Made by a program: the position numbers and the translations under genes
From: Sphingomonas mollis
GTDB lineage: Bacteria; Pseudomonadota; Alphaproteobacteria; Sphingomonadales; Sphingomonadaceae
Reading direction: 5' to 3'
Assembly: GCF_016427505.1 (NCBI RefSeq)
Contig: NZ_JAELXS010000004.1
Coordinates: 1-64,000, forward strand
DNA: 64,000 nt
Shown here: piece after piece, positions 63,412 to 64,000 of the stretch
How positions within the stretch are numbered: the stretch's first letter is position 1
How the letters are laid out: every line of letters begins with the position of its first letter
Notes under the pieces: model-generated
The model's input: only the letters and a program-made list of their open reading frames with translations
Database searches by the model: none
What the model was told of the DNA's origin: nothing

Positions 63412-64000
63412 TGAACCTCCGTCGCGCGCGCCGGCCGTGCCTTGTCCGGGGTCGTGCCTTCGCCGCTGAACGGATCGAGGCGGAAGGCGACGCGGATCGG
63501 CTCCAGCTTCGTCCGGTATTTCATGTGCGGCTGCCCGACGAGGTTCCACGCGGTATCGCCACCGACACCCCATTGCGCGGCATCGACCAGCAACGACACC
63601 TGACCATGCGGCACGATATCGCTGCTCTTCCACGTCCCCTCCGGCCGACGATAAAGATCGCTATAGGGAAAGGCGAGCGCGGTCATCATCAGCGGCGCGT
63701 CGCCGATCACGCGCAGACCTCGCCCGGCACCGCTCAGTTCCATCCAGCGGACATCGACCTTGTTGCCGGTATCCTGCGGTCGCATGTAGTCATGGTTCTG
63801 TTCGGCGATCGCGCCACGCCACAGGCCGATCGGCGCCGATGTCTTGCGATCGATATAGCTTTCATGCGGTCCCCGCCCATACCATTCGACCGTCTTCATC
63901 GTCGTCGGCATCGCATAGGAAAGGCCGACCCTGACCGGCCCCGGCAGATCGTCCTTTAACGGCGTCAGTTCTCCGGCTACCGCAACCGACCCGTCGCCCG
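63408..64000 (-). CDS. Beta-galactosidase-type GH2 enzyme, C-terminal part
   Basis: The frame enters from the right window edge; about 197 residues are visible. They match the C-terminal beta-sandwich (Bgal_small_N, domain 5) of LacZ-type GH2 enzymes: [75 protein letters not shown] and [14 protein letters not shown]. The catalytic domain lies outside the window. A four-base overlap with the GH43 gene indicates one glycan-degradation operon. Confidence 0.9.
   Translation of the reverse strand, partial: GDGSVAVAGELTPLKDDLPGPVRVGLSYAMPTTMKTVEWYGRGPHESYIDRKTSAPIGLWRGAIAEQNHDYMRPQDTGNKVDVRWMELSGAGRGLRVIGDAPLMMTALAFPYSDLYRRPEGTWKSSDIVPHGQVSLLVDAAQWGVGGDTAWNLVGQPHMKYRTKLEPIRVAFRLDPFSGEGTTPDKARPARATEVQ

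Noticed and set aside
1..64000. CRISPR arrays, tRNA or rRNA genes, toxin-antitoxin or phage-defence genes
   Set aside because: Scanning by eye found no regularly spaced repeats, no tRNA/rRNA sequence and no defence-type protein families in the window.

Overview
The window looks like a chromosomal segment of a GC-rich, aerobic, alphaproteobacterial heterotroph, most likely a sphingomonad (inferred). The supporting points are an oxygen-dependent (late cobalt insertion) cobalamin pathway with CobG and CobF, cobW/cobN and cbtAB controlled by B12 riboswitches, an ANTAR-type NasT/NasS nitrate regulator pair, a SCPU-type chaperone-usher pilus and exported plant-glycan hydrolases. Coding density is very high, and most adjacent genes overlap by 1-4 nt.

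Layout. (1) 1-3.7 kb is a graveyard of broken DNA: a decayed sugar-porter gene and remnants of IS110, IS3 and IS256 family elements. (2) 3.7-4.5 kb is an empty stretch that ends in a cobalamin riboswitch. (3) 4.5-27.5 kb holds a nearly complete aerobic adenosylcobalamin pathway. Its arms are cobW-N-G-H-I-J, the antisense gene cobK, cobL-E-M-B-A-F-bluB, then (behind a second riboswitch) cbtB-cbtA-cobO-DUF1636-cobT-alpha-ribazole phosphatase-cobS, the opposite-strand arm cobC-D-Q, and cobU. Genes for the CobS/CobT chelatase partners of CobN and for a Co(II) reductase (CobR) are not in the window. (4) 27.5-30.6 kb is a divergent glpK/glpD pair. (5) 30.6-36.4 kb is a pilus operon (pilin, intrinsic terminator, chaperone, usher, SCPU protein) with a divergent LuxR-type regulator. 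(6) 36.4-40.7 kb contains all six gene types of the E. coli yjfIJKLMC locus, rearranged into two divergent arms around a PspA-family gene. (7) 40.7-51.4 kb is nitrate assimilation: nasT-nasS, a leader with an intrinsic terminator, nitrate transporter, beta-barrel outer-membrane protein, nirB, nirD, nasC and a dedicated uroporphyrinogen methyltransferase for siroheme. (8) 51.4-58.0 kb is a poorly understood envelope module (PepSY membrane protein, DUF2271, DUF4198, ApbE flavin transferase) followed by an ABC-2 exporter with two DUF3526 permeases. A Fur-like site precedes it. (9) 58.2-62.0 kb encodes a Tat-exported, PaoABC-type molybdenum aldehyde oxidoreductase. (10) 62.0 kb to the window end is a minus-strand GH43 plus GH2 glycosidase pair, with the GH2 gene cut by the window edge.

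How the parts connect. Regions 3 and 7 share uroporphyrinogen III through two separate SUMT genes, one in each pathway cluster. The yjfI-yjfJ-yjfC arm runs with a TAATG overlap into nasT-nasS, which suggests co-transcription of a PspA-type envelope module with the nitrate regulators. No single obviously new system was proven. The best candidates for a second look are the antisense cobK inside the cob operon, the riboswitch-adjacent phosphatase that has lost its catalytic histidine, the split yjf locus fused to nasTS, and the PepSY/DUF2271/DUF4198/ApbE/ABC module.
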